A DNA stretch of 64,000 nt from Micromonospora_H sonneratiae (GTDB lineage Bacteria > Actinomycetota > Actinomycetes > Mycobacteriales > Micromonosporaceae). Below, piece after piece: positions 20,409 through 30,754 of this stretch. Every line of letters starts with the position of its first letter. Position 1 is the first letter of the stretch. The stretch lies in assembly GCF_042679305.1 (NCBI RefSeq), contig NZ_JBHTMP010000040.1:1-64000 (forward strand). The letters are read 5' to 3'. The translations under genes and the position numbers were made by a program. The notes beneath the pieces are model-generated. The model searched no databases. It saw nothing but the letters and a program-made list of their open reading frames with translations, and had not been told where the DNA came from.

Positions 20409-20415
20409 GTCTTTG

Positions 20416-20421
20416 TAGGCT
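20416..20421 (+). promoter_or_regulatory. Putative -10 box, leaderless start
   Basis: TAGGCT ends 6 nt before GTG 20428, directly after the rpoC terminator. The geometry matches the leaderless pattern seen at hadA and the aldo/keto reductase gene. Confidence 0.4.
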
Positions 20422-20427
20422 GACGGG

Positions 20428-20790
20428 GTGGAGATGATGCGGGTGAGCGTTCCCGGACAACCTCTGCGCCATCCGCTCGATCCGGATCCGGTTCGTTCGT
20501 CCAAGTCCCGTACGGTGTTCGCACTGGGACTGCTGGCCGCGTTGACCGGTGTGTTCCTCGGTGGCGCGGTGCCGGCAGCGGTCGCGTTGCTGCTGGCCCG
20601 GCAGGCTCGGCGGGACGCGTACGCCTCCGGCGGGTACCTCACCGGCGCGGCCTGGATCCGGCGTGGCGAGCGACTGGCCTGGACCGCGCTCCTGCTGGCC
20701 GCGACCACGGTCGTGGTCGCGAGCATCATCGGCGTGGTCAATCTGGCGGAAAACCCCGGTGGGCCGGACTTCACACCGACCGGCGACTAG
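20428..20790 (+). CDS. Small membrane protein, 120 aa
   Basis: This 120-residue protein is not recognised. Two membrane segments are visible at about 32-58 (VFALGLLAALTGVFLGGAVPAAVALLLA) and 83-105 (LAWTALLLAATTVVVASIIG). Between them is a basic loop, RQARRDAYASGGYLTGAAWIRRGER. The N-terminus is Pro- and Arg-rich and presumably cytoplasmic. Start codons at 20428 (GTG), 20434, 20437 (ATG) and 20443 (GTG) are all possible; the first fits a leaderless transcript. The next gene is another membrane protein, 58 bp downstream. The pair lies between rpoC and the str operon, and their function is unknown. Confidence 0.7.
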   Translation: MEMMRVSVPGQPLRHPLDPDPVRSSKSRTVFALGLLAALTGVFLGGAVPAAVALLLARQARRDAYASGGYLTGAAWIRRGERLAWTALLLAATTVVVASIIGVVNLAENPGGPDFTPTGD

Positions 20791-20848
20791 GCCCGGCGGT
20801 AGCCTGACTTCCTGAGCTTCATCGGTCGTGCGGTGGGAGGGGACGTTA

Positions 20849-21748
20849 GTGACGGAAGAGGGGCAGCCATCGTCGACGAACGACGTGGGGTGGCGATCAC
20901 CGGAGGCGTCCACCGGCCACGAACCCCACTTCCATGTCCCGTCGTACGACCTGCCGACCGGGGGTGACCGGGACCGGGCCACCCCGATCGGATCACCGTC
21001 GCTGTCGACCCCGCCGGCCGTGGCCGAGCCGACAACCGGGACCGGCGATGCCAACGTCGACGGCGAGCGGGACGGCCGGGTGCCGTCCGCCCCGTCCGTC
21101 AACCCCGACCAGCCGTCGTCGACCGGAGCACCTCCGGACCTGGCCGCTCCGGGACCGGCGTACCCGTCCGGGGTGGGCCCGCAGCCGGCGTACCCGCCAC
21201 CTGGCCCGGTTCCGGGCAGCCCGAACATCGGTCCGACGGTGGGCGGTCCAGGCGCGGGCAGCTTGTCCGGCCCGGTTGGGGGCAGCCCGAACGCGGCTAC
21301 CGGCCAGGCAGGGGGTGGTTGGGTGCCACCGCCGCCCCGGGAGGCGTGGCGTGCCCCACGCCGGATCGAGACGGTACCGGGTACACCCTTCGGTGTCGTT
21401 CATCTCGACGTACCACCGGTCAACTCCGGCCTGGCGATCGGCGCACTCGTCGCCGGGATCGCGTCGGTGCTGGTCGCACTCCTGGTCGCGTGCTTCGGTC
21501 TGGCGGGCGCCAGTGGCGGTTGGGGCGGGTGGGCCGCAGGAGCCTTCGCGATCCTCGGCGGTCTTGCCGGTGGCGCCGCGATCGTGTTGGGCATCCTGGG
21601 AATGCGACAGATCCGCCGGATCCTGCCACCGCCGGCGATCCGGTTCACCGGCCGGGGGCTGGCCATCGCCGGATTGAGTTGCGGTGCCACCGGGTTGGGC
21701 GTGACCGTCCTCTCGCTTCTACTGGCGCTGCTCCTCCAGGCGGCCTGA
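20849..21748 (+). CDS. Pro/Gly-rich membrane protein with DUF4190-like C-terminus
   Basis: The 299-residue protein has a long disordered N-terminal part (about 1-185) rich in Pro, Gly, Ser and Asp. It contains repeated PAYP and GGSPN motifs. The C-terminal membrane domain has three hydrophobic helices (LAIGALVAGIASVLVALLVA; AAGAFAILGGLAGGAAIVLGILGM; LAIAGLSCGATGLGVTVLSLLL), resembling DUF4190 proteins. GTG 20849 is chosen because GGGAGGGG lies 6 nt upstream. The last codons fall inside a 30-bp tandem repeat, and the frame stays open for 139 codons past the TGA. Its role is unknown. Confidence 0.75.
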   Translation: MTEEGQPSSTNDVGWRSPEASTGHEPHFHVPSYDLPTGGDRDRATPIGSPSLSTPPAVAEPTTGTGDANVDGERDGRVPSAPSVNPDQPSSTGAPPDLAAPGPAYPSGVGPQPAYPPPGPVPGSPNIGPTVGGPGAGSLSGPVGGSPNAATGQAGGGWVPPPPREAWRAPRRIETVPGTPFGVVHLDVPPVNSGLAIGALVAGIASVLVALLVACFGLAGASGGWGGWAAGAFAILGGLAGGAAIVLGILGMRQIRRILPPPAIRFTGRGLAIAGLSCGATGLGVTVLSLLLALLLQAA

Positions 21749-21873
21749 ACCCGGGCGCTGCTTCTTCCCGGCCGCCCGAACCCGGCGCTGCTTCTTCTAG
21801 GCGGACCGGACCCGGCGCTGCTTCTTCTAGGCGGACCGGACCCGGCGCTGCTCCTCCGGGTAGCCGGAACCGC
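21724..21873 (+). repeat. Five tandem 30-bp repeats across a gene end
   Basis: Units start at 21724, 21754, 21784, 21814 and 21844, each opening GGCGCTGCT. Units 3 and 4 are identical over 30 bp and the others diverge slightly. The first unit encodes the C-terminus and stop codon of the upstream membrane protein. There are no spacers, so it is not CRISPR. It looks like a minisatellite made by slippage. Confidence 0.85.
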
Positions 21874-22013
21874 TGTCCTGATACGGAGGCCCGGGGTGCC
21901 GGTCCCGCTGTTCGGGAAGCCGGTAGAATCCTCTGTTGGAGTCGCTCTTCGCGGGCGGTATGACGGAACGATCCGGCTGAGGAGGCTGTGCGGCAGCTTT
22001 CGAGGACCCCGTT

Positions 22014-22042
22014 TTGACCTGCGCGCTCACGGTGGGTACTCT
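22014..22042 (+). promoter_or_regulatory. Promoter of the str operon
   Basis: TTGACC (22014-22019) and TACTCT (22037-22042) with a 17-bp spacer lie about 300 bp before rpsL. The remainder of the gap between the tandem repeat (ending 21873) and rpsL holds only this promoter and the leader; no gene is seen. Confidence 0.7.
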
Positions 22043-22208
22043 TTCCCCTTGTGCTCAGGCCTGCCTGGGCAAATCGTGCGTGCGCCCGAGTCGGCCTCCG
22101 GCCATCGAGCAGCGCCACGATCAAGTCACACCAGAACCGCAGGGCCGCAACGCCCGAGGGGCTGACAAGTCCGATACGCGCGTGAGTGACGTATCGGCAC
22201 CCTGGGGC

Positions 22209-22237
22209 CGGGCGACACGCCCGACCGCGGGTGCCGG
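22209..22237 (+). promoter_or_regulatory. Conserved leader motif upstream of rpsL
   Basis: The 20-mer GCGACACGCCCGACCGCGGG at 22212-22231 is identical to 26952-26971 upstream of rpsJ. Here CGGGCG and CGCCCG form a hairpin around loop ACA. The motif ends 114 nt before rpsL. A role in coordinate ribosomal protein control is inferred. Confidence 0.6.
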
Positions 22238-22345
22238 AATCCCGTTTGGGGCTTCTGGTCGGAATGTAGGAGAGTCGCCTGCCAGGGCGACTACGACGAC
22301 ACAGCGCGGCCGCTGAGAGGCGGTCGGAGGGAGCGGAGAAACCCG

Positions 22346-22720
22346 GTGCCCACCATTCAGCAACTGGTCCGAAAGGGCCGCCAGGCGAAGACGAGTAAGA
22401 CGAAGACACCAGCGCTGAAGGGAAGTCCTCAGCGGCGGGGCGTCTGCACGCGCGTCTACACCACCACCCCCAAGAAGCCGAACTCGGCGCTGCGCAAGGT
22501 CGCTCGTGTCAAGCTCAGCAGCCAGATCGAGGTGACCGCCTACATCCCGGGTGTCGGCCACAACCTCCAGGAGCACTCGATCGTGCTCGTCCGTGGCGGC
22601 CGGGTGAAGGACCTCCCAGGTGTCCGCTACAAGATCGTGCGCGGCTCGCTGGACACCCAGGGCGTCCGCAACCGTAAGCAGGCGCGTAGCCGCTACGGCG
22701 CGAAGAAGGAGAAGAGCTGA
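22346..22720 (+). CDS. rpsL: 30S ribosomal protein S12
   Basis: S12 is the decoding-centre protein and streptomycin target. The 124-residue product begins at GTG 22346 with MPTIQQLVRKGRQAKTSKTK. The KKPNSALRK loop carries the wild-type Lys equivalent to K43 of E. coli. GGRVKDLPGVRYKIVRG carries the K88 equivalent, so no classic streptomycin-resistance substitution is present. It opens the str operon, with rpsG 1 bp downstream. Confidence 0.98.
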   Translation: MPTIQQLVRKGRQAKTSKTKTPALKGSPQRRGVCTRVYTTTPKKPNSALRKVARVKLSSQIEVTAYIPGVGHNLQEHSIVLVRGGRVKDLPGVRYKIVRGSLDTQGVRNRKQARSRYGAKKEKS

Positions 22721-22721
22721 C

Positions 22722-23192
22722 ATGCCGCGTAAGGGCCCTGCTCCGCGTCGGCCGCTGGTCGCTGACCCGGTATACAACTCGCCGCTGGTCACCCAGCTGG
22801 TGAACAAGATCCTGCTCCGTGGCAAGCGTCAGCTGGCCGAGCGCATCGTCTACAGCGCCCTCGAGGGGTGCCGGGAGAAGTCGGGCACCGACCCGGTCGT
22901 CACGCTCAAGCGCGCGATGGACAACGTCAAGCCGACTCTCGAGGTCCGCAGCCGCCGGGTCGGTGGCGCGACCTACCAGGTGCCGGTCGAGGTCCGTCCG
23001 GCCCGGGCGACCACGCTCGGACTGCGCTGGCTGGTCACCTACGCCAAGGCCCGCCGCGAGAAGACCATGGTCGAGCGTCTGATGAACGAGCTGCTCGACG
23101 CGAGCAACGGTCTCGGTGCCGCTGTCAAGCGGCGCGAGGACACCCACAAGATGGCCGAGTCCAACAAGGCCTTCGCGCACTACCGCTGGTAA
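22722..23192 (+). CDS. rpsG: 30S ribosomal protein S7
   Basis: S7 organises the 3' major domain of 16S rRNA and represses the str operon in E. coli. The 156 residues begin MPRKGPAPRRPLVADPVYNS at ATG 22722, 1 bp after the rpsL stop; longer frames upstream overlap rpsL and are not used. Recognisable blocks are LVNKILLRGKRQLAERIVY, RSRRVGGATYQVPVEV and AVKRREDTHKMAESNKAF. fusA follows after a 97-bp gap. Confidence 0.97.
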   Translation: MPRKGPAPRRPLVADPVYNSPLVTQLVNKILLRGKRQLAERIVYSALEGCREKSGTDPVVTLKRAMDNVKPTLEVRSRRVGGATYQVPVEVRPARATTLGLRWLVTYAKARREKTMVERLMNELLDASNGLGAAVKRREDTHKMAESNKAFAHYRW

Positions 23193-23289
23193 TACCGGCG
23201 TCCTTCTTCGGCTCGTTGCCCGGCATCCCCGGGCAACGGGACGGAGAAGCGCCGTAGGCCCGAGACGACGATGAAGAGTAGGGATTGAA

Positions 23290-25386
<2,097 letters not shown>

Positions 25387-25560
25387 CGTCGTCCGCGGCC
25401 TTCCGGGCCGGGCTGCGTGAGACCGGGCCTGAAGGTTTCACCACCGCAAGACACAAGTTCTTCCCGGCCTGATCGTTGGGCCGGAAAGGCTGTCGACAGA
25501 GTCCCAAACGCCGAACGGCGTGCCGGGCGTACGAACCAAGAAGTCCACAGGAGGACACCA

Positions 25561-26754
25561 GTGGCGAAGGCGAAGTTCGAGCGGACTAAGCCGCACGTCA
25601 ACATCGGCACCATTGGTCACATCGACCACGGTAAGACGACGCTGACGGCGGCCATCACCAAGGTCCTGCATGACAAGTACCCGGACCTGAACCCGTACAC
25701 GCCGTTCGACGAGATCGACAAGGCGCCGGAGGAGAAGGCCCGCGGCATCACGATCTCGATCGCTCACGTCGAGTACCAGACCGACCAGCGGCACTACGCG
25801 CACGTCGACTGCCCGGGTCACGCTGACTACATCAAGAACATGATCACCGGTGCCGCGCAGATGGACGGCGCGATCCTGGTGGTGGCGGCCACCGACGGCC
25901 CGATGCCGCAGACCCGCGAGCACGTGCTGCTGGCCCGCCAGGTTGGTGTGCCCTACATCGTCGTGGCGCTCAACAAGAGCGACATGGTCGACGACGAGGA
26001 GCTCCTGGAGCTCGTCGAGCTCGAGGTCCGTGAGCTGCTGTCCTCGCAGGAGTTCCCGGGCGACGACCTGCCGGTCGTGCGGGTCTCCGCGCTGAAGGCG
26101 CTCGAGGGCGACCCCGAGTGGACCGAGAAGCTCATGGACCTGATGAGCGCGGTCGACACCGCGATTCCGCAGCCGGAGCGCGAGATCGAGAAGCCGTTCC
26201 TGATGCCGATCGAGGACGTCTTCACGATCACCGGTCGTGGTACGGTCGTCACCGGTCGTGCCGAGCGTGGCGTTCTCAAGCCGAACGAGGAGGTGGAGAT
26301 CGTCGGCATCCGGGAGAAGTCGATGAAGACGACCTGCACCGGTATCGAGATGTTCCGCAAGCTGCTCGACGAGGCCCGCGCGGGTGAGAACGTCGGTCTG
26401 CTGCTGCGTGGCATCAAGCGCGAGGACGTCGAGCGCGGCATGGTGGTCATCAAGCCGGGCACCTCGACCCCGCACACCGAGTTCGAGGCGACCGTCTACA
26501 TCCTCTCCAAGGAGGAGGGTGGCCGGCACACCCCGTTCTTCCAGAACTACCGTCCGCAGTTCTACTTCCGGACCACGGACGTTACCGGCGTCGTCACGCT
26601 GCCTGAGGGCACCGAGATGGTCATGCCGGGCGACAACACCACGATGACCGTGAAGCTCATCCAGCCGATCGCGATGGAGGACAACCTCAAGTTCGCGATC
26701 CGTGAGGGTGGTCGTACGGTCGGCGCTGGTCGCGTCACCAAGATCATTAAGTGA
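25561..26754 (+). CDS. tuf: Elongation factor Tu
   Basis: EF-Tu delivers aminoacyl-tRNA. The 397 residues start at GTG 25561 behind a near-ideal AGGAGG; the frame extends upstream to 25417 without family similarity. The GTP motifs are GHIDHGKT (19-26), DCPGH (83-87) and NKSD (138-141). Domain 2 and 3 hallmarks FTITGRGTVVTGR and PGDNTTMTVKLIQPIAMEDN are present. A 174-bp gap separates it from fusA. Two hairpins follow. Confidence 0.98.
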   Translation: MAKAKFERTKPHVNIGTIGHIDHGKTTLTAAITKVLHDKYPDLNPYTPFDEIDKAPEEKARGITISIAHVEYQTDQRHYAHVDCPGHADYIKNMITGAAQMDGAILVVAATDGPMPQTREHVLLARQVGVPYIVVALNKSDMVDDEELLELVELEVRELLSSQEFPGDDLPVVRVSALKALEGDPEWTEKLMDLMSAVDTAIPQPEREIEKPFLMPIEDVFTITGRGTVVTGRAERGVLKPNEEVEIVGIREKSMKTTCTGIEMFRKLLDEARAGENVGLLLRGIKREDVERGMVVIKPGTSTPHTEFEATVYILSKEEGGRHTPFFQNYRPQFYFRTTDVTGVVTLPEGTEMVMPGDNTTMTVKLIQPIAMEDNLKFAIREGGRTVGAGRVTKIIK

Positions 26755-26776
26755 CCAAGGTAACCCCGATTAGCGC

Positions 26777-26796
26777 TGCCGTACGGTAGTACGGCA
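26777..26796 (+). terminator. Hairpin after tuf
   Basis: TGCCGTAC and GTACGGCA form a perfect 8-bp stem around GGTA, 22 bp after the tuf stop. Confidence 0.5.
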
Positions 26797-26819
26797 TACT
26801 GGTCAGGTTGCGTACCAGC

Positions 26820-26852
26820 AGGGTGGCTGGCTGCCCAGCAGTCAGCCACCCT
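26820..26852 (+). terminator. Second hairpin after tuf, likely terminator
   Basis: AGGGTGGCTG and CAGCCACCCT pair over 10 bp around a 13-nt loop. The remainder of the tuf-rpsJ gap (to 27081) holds the rpsJ leader and no gene. Confidence 0.65.
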
Positions 26853-26947
26853 TGCGGGGCGCGTCAGGTCTGGAGACACGACCTGGTGCCCCCGATCCAA
26901 CCGCGAGGTCGGACCGCTCTGATCGTTCAGGGCGGAGTCTGATCCAA

Positions 26948-26977
26948 GGGCGCGACACGCCCGACCGCGGGGGTCGG
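26948..26977 (+). promoter_or_regulatory. Conserved leader motif upstream of rpsJ
   Basis: It shares an exact 20-mer (26952-26971) with the rpsL leader and ends 110 nt before rpsJ. Two hairpins are possible, GGGCG/CGCCC (26948-26962) and CCGACC/GGTCGG (26961-26977). They overlap by two bases and so may be alternatives. Confidence 0.6.
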
Positions 26978-27081
26978 ACACAACACGAATCGGCAGCGCC
27001 GGGCCCGGTCTGGCAGTATCCCGCTCGCCGTGAGCGGGCTCCATTGCGGGCGGGGCGGAGAGAGAAGGAACAGAAGCCATC

Positions 27082-27390
27082 ATGGCGGGACAGAAGATCC
27101 GCATCCGGCTCAAGGCCTATGACCACGAGGTCGTCGATTCCTCGGCGCGGAAGATCGTCGAGACGGTGACGCGTACCGGGGCGCAGGTCGCAGGCCCCGT
27201 ACCGCTGCCCACCGAGATCAACCGTTTCTGCGTGATCCGTTCGCCGCACAAGTACAAGGACTCGCGCGAGCACTTCGAGATGCGCACGCACAAGCGGCTG
27301 ATCGACATCATCGACCCGACCCCCAAGACGGTCGACTCGCTCATGCGCCTCGACCTTCCGGCTGGCGTCGACATCGAGATCAAGCTGTAG
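27082..27390 (+). CDS. rpsJ: 30S ribosomal protein S10
   Basis: S10 (also NusE, partner of NusB in antitermination) has the standard length of 102 residues. Blocks include [39 protein letters not shown] and [32 protein letters not shown] precedes the ATG. It leads the S10 operon, whose next gene rplC starts 11 bp downstream. Confidence 0.98.
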
Positions 27391-27401
27391 GGACCGGACT
27401 A

Positions 27402-28064
27402 ATGGACAGGCAAGTTAAGGGCATCCTGGGCGCAAAGCTCGGCATGACCCAGGTCTGGGACAACAACCGCGTTGTTCCGGTGACCGTGGTGCAGGCCGGC
27501 CCGTGCGTCGTGACTCAGGTTCGTACCGCTGACAAGGACGGTTACTCCGCGGTCCAGTTGGCGTACGGCGCGATCGACCCACGGAAGGTCAACAAGCCGG
27601 AATCCGGCCACTTCGCGAAGTCCGGTGTGGCGCCGCGGCGGCACCTGGTCGAGCTGCGCACCACCGACGCGGCCGAGTACGAGCTCGGTCAGGAGGTCAC
27701 CGTCGACACGTTCGCCGCGGGCGGGACGATCGACGTGACCGGTAAGACCAAGGGCAAGGGCTACGCCGGTGTCATGAAGCGGCACGGCTTCCACGGTCTG
27801 CGCGCCAGCCACGGTGTCGAGCGTAAGCACCGCTCGCCCGGCTCGATCGGCGCGTGCGCGACCCCGGGTCGCGTCTTCAAGGGCGTCCGGATGGCCGGTC
27901 GGATGGGTGGCGTCCGCTACACCGTCCAGAACCTGACGATCCAGGCGATCGACACTGAGAACAACCTGCTCCTGGTCCGGGGTGCCATCCCCGGCCCCAA
28001 GGGCGCGCTGGTCCTGGTCCGCACCGCGGCGAAGACCCAGGTGAAGAAGGGGGCGGCGAAGTGA
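27402..28064 (+). CDS. rplC: 50S ribosomal protein L3
   Basis: L3 reaches the peptidyl transferase centre and initiates large-subunit assembly. The 220 residues begin MDRQVKGILGAKLGMTQVWD. The central loop carries KGKGYAGVMKRHGFHGLRASHG, and GRMGGVRYTVQNL follows. Its TGA overlaps the GTG start of rplD (GTGA), showing translational coupling. Confidence 0.97.
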   Translation: MDRQVKGILGAKLGMTQVWDNNRVVPVTVVQAGPCVVTQVRTADKDGYSAVQLAYGAIDPRKVNKPESGHFAKSGVAPRRHLVELRTTDAAEYELGQEVTVDTFAAGGTIDVTGKTKGKGYAGVMKRHGFHGLRASHGVERKHRSPGSIGACATPGRVFKGVRMAGRMGGVRYTVQNLTIQAIDTENNLLLVRGAIPGPKGALVLVRTAAKTQVKKGAAK

Positions 28065-28726
28065 GCACGGTTGACGTGCACAACGTCGAGGGTGCCAAGA
28101 GCGGCTCGGTCGAGCTGCCGGACGCGGTCTTCGACGTCCAGGCCAACCTGGCGCTGATGCACCAGGTCGTCGTGGCTCAGCTCGCCGCCGCGCGCCAGGG
28201 CACGCACAAGGCCAAGACCCGCGGCGAGGTCGCCGGTGGCGGCAAGAAGCCGTACAAGCAGAAGGGCACCGGTCGCGCCCGGCAGGGTTCGATCCGCGCT
28301 CCGCAGTTCGCCGGCGGTGGCGTCGTCCACGGCCCGGTACCGCGTGACTACAGCCAGCGGACCCCGAAGAAGATGAAGGCCGCCGCGCTGCGTGGCGCCC
28401 TCTCGGACCGGGCCCGCGCCGGGCAGGTGCACGTGGTCGAGAGCTTCGTCGCCGGCGACAAGCCGTCGACCAAGGCGGCCCTGGCCACGCTGACCAAGGT
28501 GACCGAGGCCAAGCGGGTGCTGGTCGTACTGAGCAGCACCGACGAGATCAACTGGTTGTCGCTGCGCAACCTGCGCAACGCCGACACGTCGCGGGTACAC
28601 CTGATCGAGGCCGGTCAGCTCAACACGTACGACGTGCTGGTAGCGGACGACGTGGTCTTCACCAAGGACGCGCTGGACGAGTTCCTCGGGGTGCGGGCCG
28701 AGACCACTGAGGAGGGTGGCAAGTGA
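28061..28726 (+). CDS. rplD: 50S ribosomal protein L4
   Basis: L4 lines the exit tunnel and in E. coli is the autogenous regulator of the S10 operon. The 221-residue protein has the tunnel loop TRGEVAGGGKKPYKQKGTGRARQGS and GGGVVHGPVPRDYSQRTPKK. The start is GTG 28061, overlapping rplC by 4 nt, and the stop overlaps rplW in the same way. If the leader motif upstream of rpsJ is a regulator-binding site, L4 is a natural candidate ligand, but this is inference. Confidence 0.97.
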   Translation: MSTVDVHNVEGAKSGSVELPDAVFDVQANLALMHQVVVAQLAAARQGTHKAKTRGEVAGGGKKPYKQKGTGRARQGSIRAPQFAGGGVVHGPVPRDYSQRTPKKMKAAALRGALSDRARAGQVHVVESFVAGDKPSTKAALATLTKVTEAKRVLVVLSSTDEINWLSLRNLRNADTSRVHLIEAGQLNTYDVLVADDVVFTKDALDEFLGVRAETTEEGGK

Positions 28727-29025
28727 CGACGATTGCCGACCCGCGCGACATCATCGTGGCGCCGGTCGTCTCGGAGAAGAGCTACAGCGAGCTGAACCGG
28801 AACTGGTACACCTTCCTGGTGCACCCGGACGCCAACAAGACCGAGATCAAGATCGCGATCCAGCAGATCTTCGACGTCCGCGTCCTGACGGTGAACACGC
28901 TCAACCGCGAGGGCAAGCGCAAGCGCACCCGTACCGGGTTCGGCCAGCGCAAGGCCACCAAGCGGGCGATGGTGAAGCTGGCTGACGGTGACCGTATCGA
29001 GGCCTTCGGCGGCCCGGTCAGCTGA
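28723..29025 (+). CDS. rplW: 50S ribosomal protein L23
   Basis: L23 surrounds the tunnel exit and docks trigger factor and SRP. The 100 residues start at GTG 28723, overlapping the rplD stop by 4 nt. PRDIIVAPVVSEKSYSEL, ANKTEIKIAIQQIFDVRV and VNTLNREGKRKRT are the family blocks. rplB begins 12 bp downstream. Confidence 0.97.
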   Translation: MTTIADPRDIIVAPVVSEKSYSELNRNWYTFLVHPDANKTEIKIAIQQIFDVRVLTVNTLNREGKRKRTRTGFGQRKATKRAMVKLADGDRIEAFGGPVS

Positions 29026-29037
29026 GGGGTATAGACA

Positions 29038-29877
29038 ATGGCTATCCGTAAGTACAAGCCGACGACGCCGGGCCGGCGTGGCTCCAGCGTCGCCGACTTC
29101 GCCGAGATCACCCGGTCGACTCCCGAGAAGTCGCTGCTGGCTCCGCTGCCGAAGAAGGGCGGACGTAACGCCCACGGCCGGATCACCACGCGGCACCAGG
29201 GCGGTGGGCACAAGCGGCAGTACCGTCTGATCGACTTCAAGCGGGTCGACAAGGACGGCGTGCCGGCGAAGGTCGCCCACATCGAGTACGACCCCAACCG
29301 CACCGCGCGGATCGCACTGCTGCACTACGCCGACGGCGAGAAGCGCTACATCATCGCGCCGAAGGACCTGAAGCAGGGCGACCGGGTCGAGTCGGGGCCG
29401 GGCGCGGACATCAAGCCGGGCAACAACCTGCCGCTGCGCAACATCCCGATGGGTAGCACCATCCACGCGGTGGAGCTGCGGCCGGGCGGCGGTGCCAAGC
29501 TGGCCCGTTCCGCTGGCGTCGGTATCCAGCTGCTGGGTCGGGAGGGCGCGTACGCCACCCTCCGGATGCCCTCCGGTGAGATCCGTCGTGTCGACGTCCG
29601 CTGCCGCGCGACGATCGGCGAGATCGGCAACGCCGACCAGTCGAACATCAACTGGGGTAAGGCCGGCCGGATGCGGTGGAAGGGCAAGCGCCCGACCGTT
29701 CGTGGTGTGGCCATGAACCCGGTCGACCACCCGCACGGTGGTGGTGAGGGTAAGACCTCCGGTGGTCGCCACCCGGTGAACCCGCAGGGTAAGCCCGAGG
29801 GCCGTACCCGTCGTAAGGGCCAGCCGAGCGACCGGCTGATCGTCCGCCGCCGCTACGCGACCCGCAAGCGCGGCTAA
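29038..29877 (+). CDS. rplB: 50S ribosomal protein L2
   Basis: L2 is required for subunit association and peptidyl transferase assembly. The 279-residue product begins MAIRKYKPTTPGRRGSSVAD. It carries the conserved HPHGGGEGKTSGGRHPV loop near residue 230, including the functionally important histidine, and ends with a basic tail. The start is ATG 29038 behind TGAGGGG. Confidence 0.98.
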   Translation: MAIRKYKPTTPGRRGSSVADFAEITRSTPEKSLLAPLPKKGGRNAHGRITTRHQGGGHKRQYRLIDFKRVDKDGVPAKVAHIEYDPNRTARIALLHYADGEKRYIIAPKDLKQGDRVESGPGADIKPGNNLPLRNIPMGSTIHAVELRPGGGAKLARSAGVGIQLLGREGAYATLRMPSGEIRRVDVRCRATIGEIGNADQSNINWGKAGRMRWKGKRPTVRGVAMNPVDHPHGGGEGKTSGGRHPVNPQGKPEGRTRRKGQPSDRLIVRRRYATRKRG

Positions 29878-29892
29878 GGAGATTAGGTAGAC

Positions 29893-30174
29893 ATGCCTCG
29901 CAGCTTGAAGAAGGGCCCGTTCATCGACGACCACCTGCTCAAGAAGGTGGAGACGCAGAACGAAAAGGGCTCGAAGAACGTCATCAAGACCTGGTCGCGG
30001 CGCTCGACGATCATCCCCGAGATGCTCGGACACACGATCGCCGTGCACGATGGGCGTAAGCACGTCCCGGTGTTCGTCACCGAGGCGATGGTCGGGCACA
30101 AGCTCGGCGAGTTCGCGCTGACCCGTACGTTCAAGGGTCACGAGAAGGACGACCGGAAGAGCCGCCGGCGCTGA
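29893..30174 (+). CDS. rpsS: 30S ribosomal protein S19
   Basis: S19 sits in the head of the 30S subunit next to S13. The 93-residue protein begins MPRSLKKGPFIDDHLLKKVE and has TWSRRSTIIPEMLGHTIAVH and VGHKLGEFALTRTFKGH. AAGGAGATTAGG precedes the ATG. A 103-bp gap before rplV contains no recognisable element. Confidence 0.97.
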   Translation: MPRSLKKGPFIDDHLLKKVETQNEKGSKNVIKTWSRRSTIIPEMLGHTIAVHDGRKHVPVFVTEAMVGHKLGEFALTRTFKGHEKDDRKSRRR

Positions 30175-30277
30175 GGCCGACTCTTGTTCGGTCCACCATC
30201 GGGCGGACCGTACGTCAGACGGATTTGGCCGAACAATGGTCGTAAAGCCACGGATTAAGGATCAAGGGGTTACAGCG

Positions 30278-30754
30278 ATGCCAGTTAGGGGCGACGCTCC
30301 GGTGCTTCCGGGCGCGCGGGCGGTTGCGCGACACGTGCGCATCTCGCCGACGAAGGCGCGCCGGGTGGTCAACCTCGTCCGCGGTCTGCCCGCGAAGGAG
30401 GCGCTCACGGTGCTGCAGTTCGCGCCGCAGGCTGCGAGCGAGCAGGTCTACAAGGTCCTCGCGAGCGCGATCGCCAACGCGGAGAACAACGAGCGGTTGG
30501 ACCCTGACGCGCTGCTCGTCAGCGAGGCGTTCGTCGACGAGGGCCCGACCATGAAGCGGTTCCGTCCTCGGGCACAGGGCCGGGCGTACCGGATTCGCAA
30601 GCGCACCTGTCACATCACCATCGTGGTGGAGGCAGTTGCACCGGCCGCGTCGGTGAAGAAGAGCGCGCCAGCCAAGAAGGCGGCGCCGGTCAAGGAGACC
30701 GCGCCCGAGGCGGCGGCTGCCGAGACGCAGAGCAAGACGGAGGGTGCCGAGTAA
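30278..30754 (+). CDS. rplV: 50S ribosomal protein L22 with extended C-terminus
   Basis: L22 lines the exit tunnel. ATG 30278 is chosen over GTG/ATG codons from 30236 because AAGGGG precedes it and the protein then begins MPVRGDAPVLPGARAVARHV, as in relatives (158 residues). Core blocks are ISPTKARRVVNLVRGLPAKEAL and AEN-NERLDPDALLV; the macrolide-loop region reads KRFRPRAQGRAYRIRKRT. About 45 extra Ala/Lys/Glu-rich residues follow the core, roughly 110 residues in most bacteria. Its TAA overlaps the rpsC ATG by one base. Confidence 0.95.
   Translation: MPVRGDAPVLPGARAVARHVRISPTKARRVVNLVRGLPAKEALTVLQFAPQAASEQVYKVLASAIANAENNERLDPDALLVSEAFVDEGPTMKRFRPRAQGRAYRIRKRTCHITIVVEAVAPAASVKKSAPAKKAAPVKETAPEAAAAETQSKTEGAE

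Noticed and set aside
21724..21873. Possible CRISPR array
   Set aside because: The 30-bp units are contiguous with no spacers, and there are no cas genes, so this is a tandem repeat.
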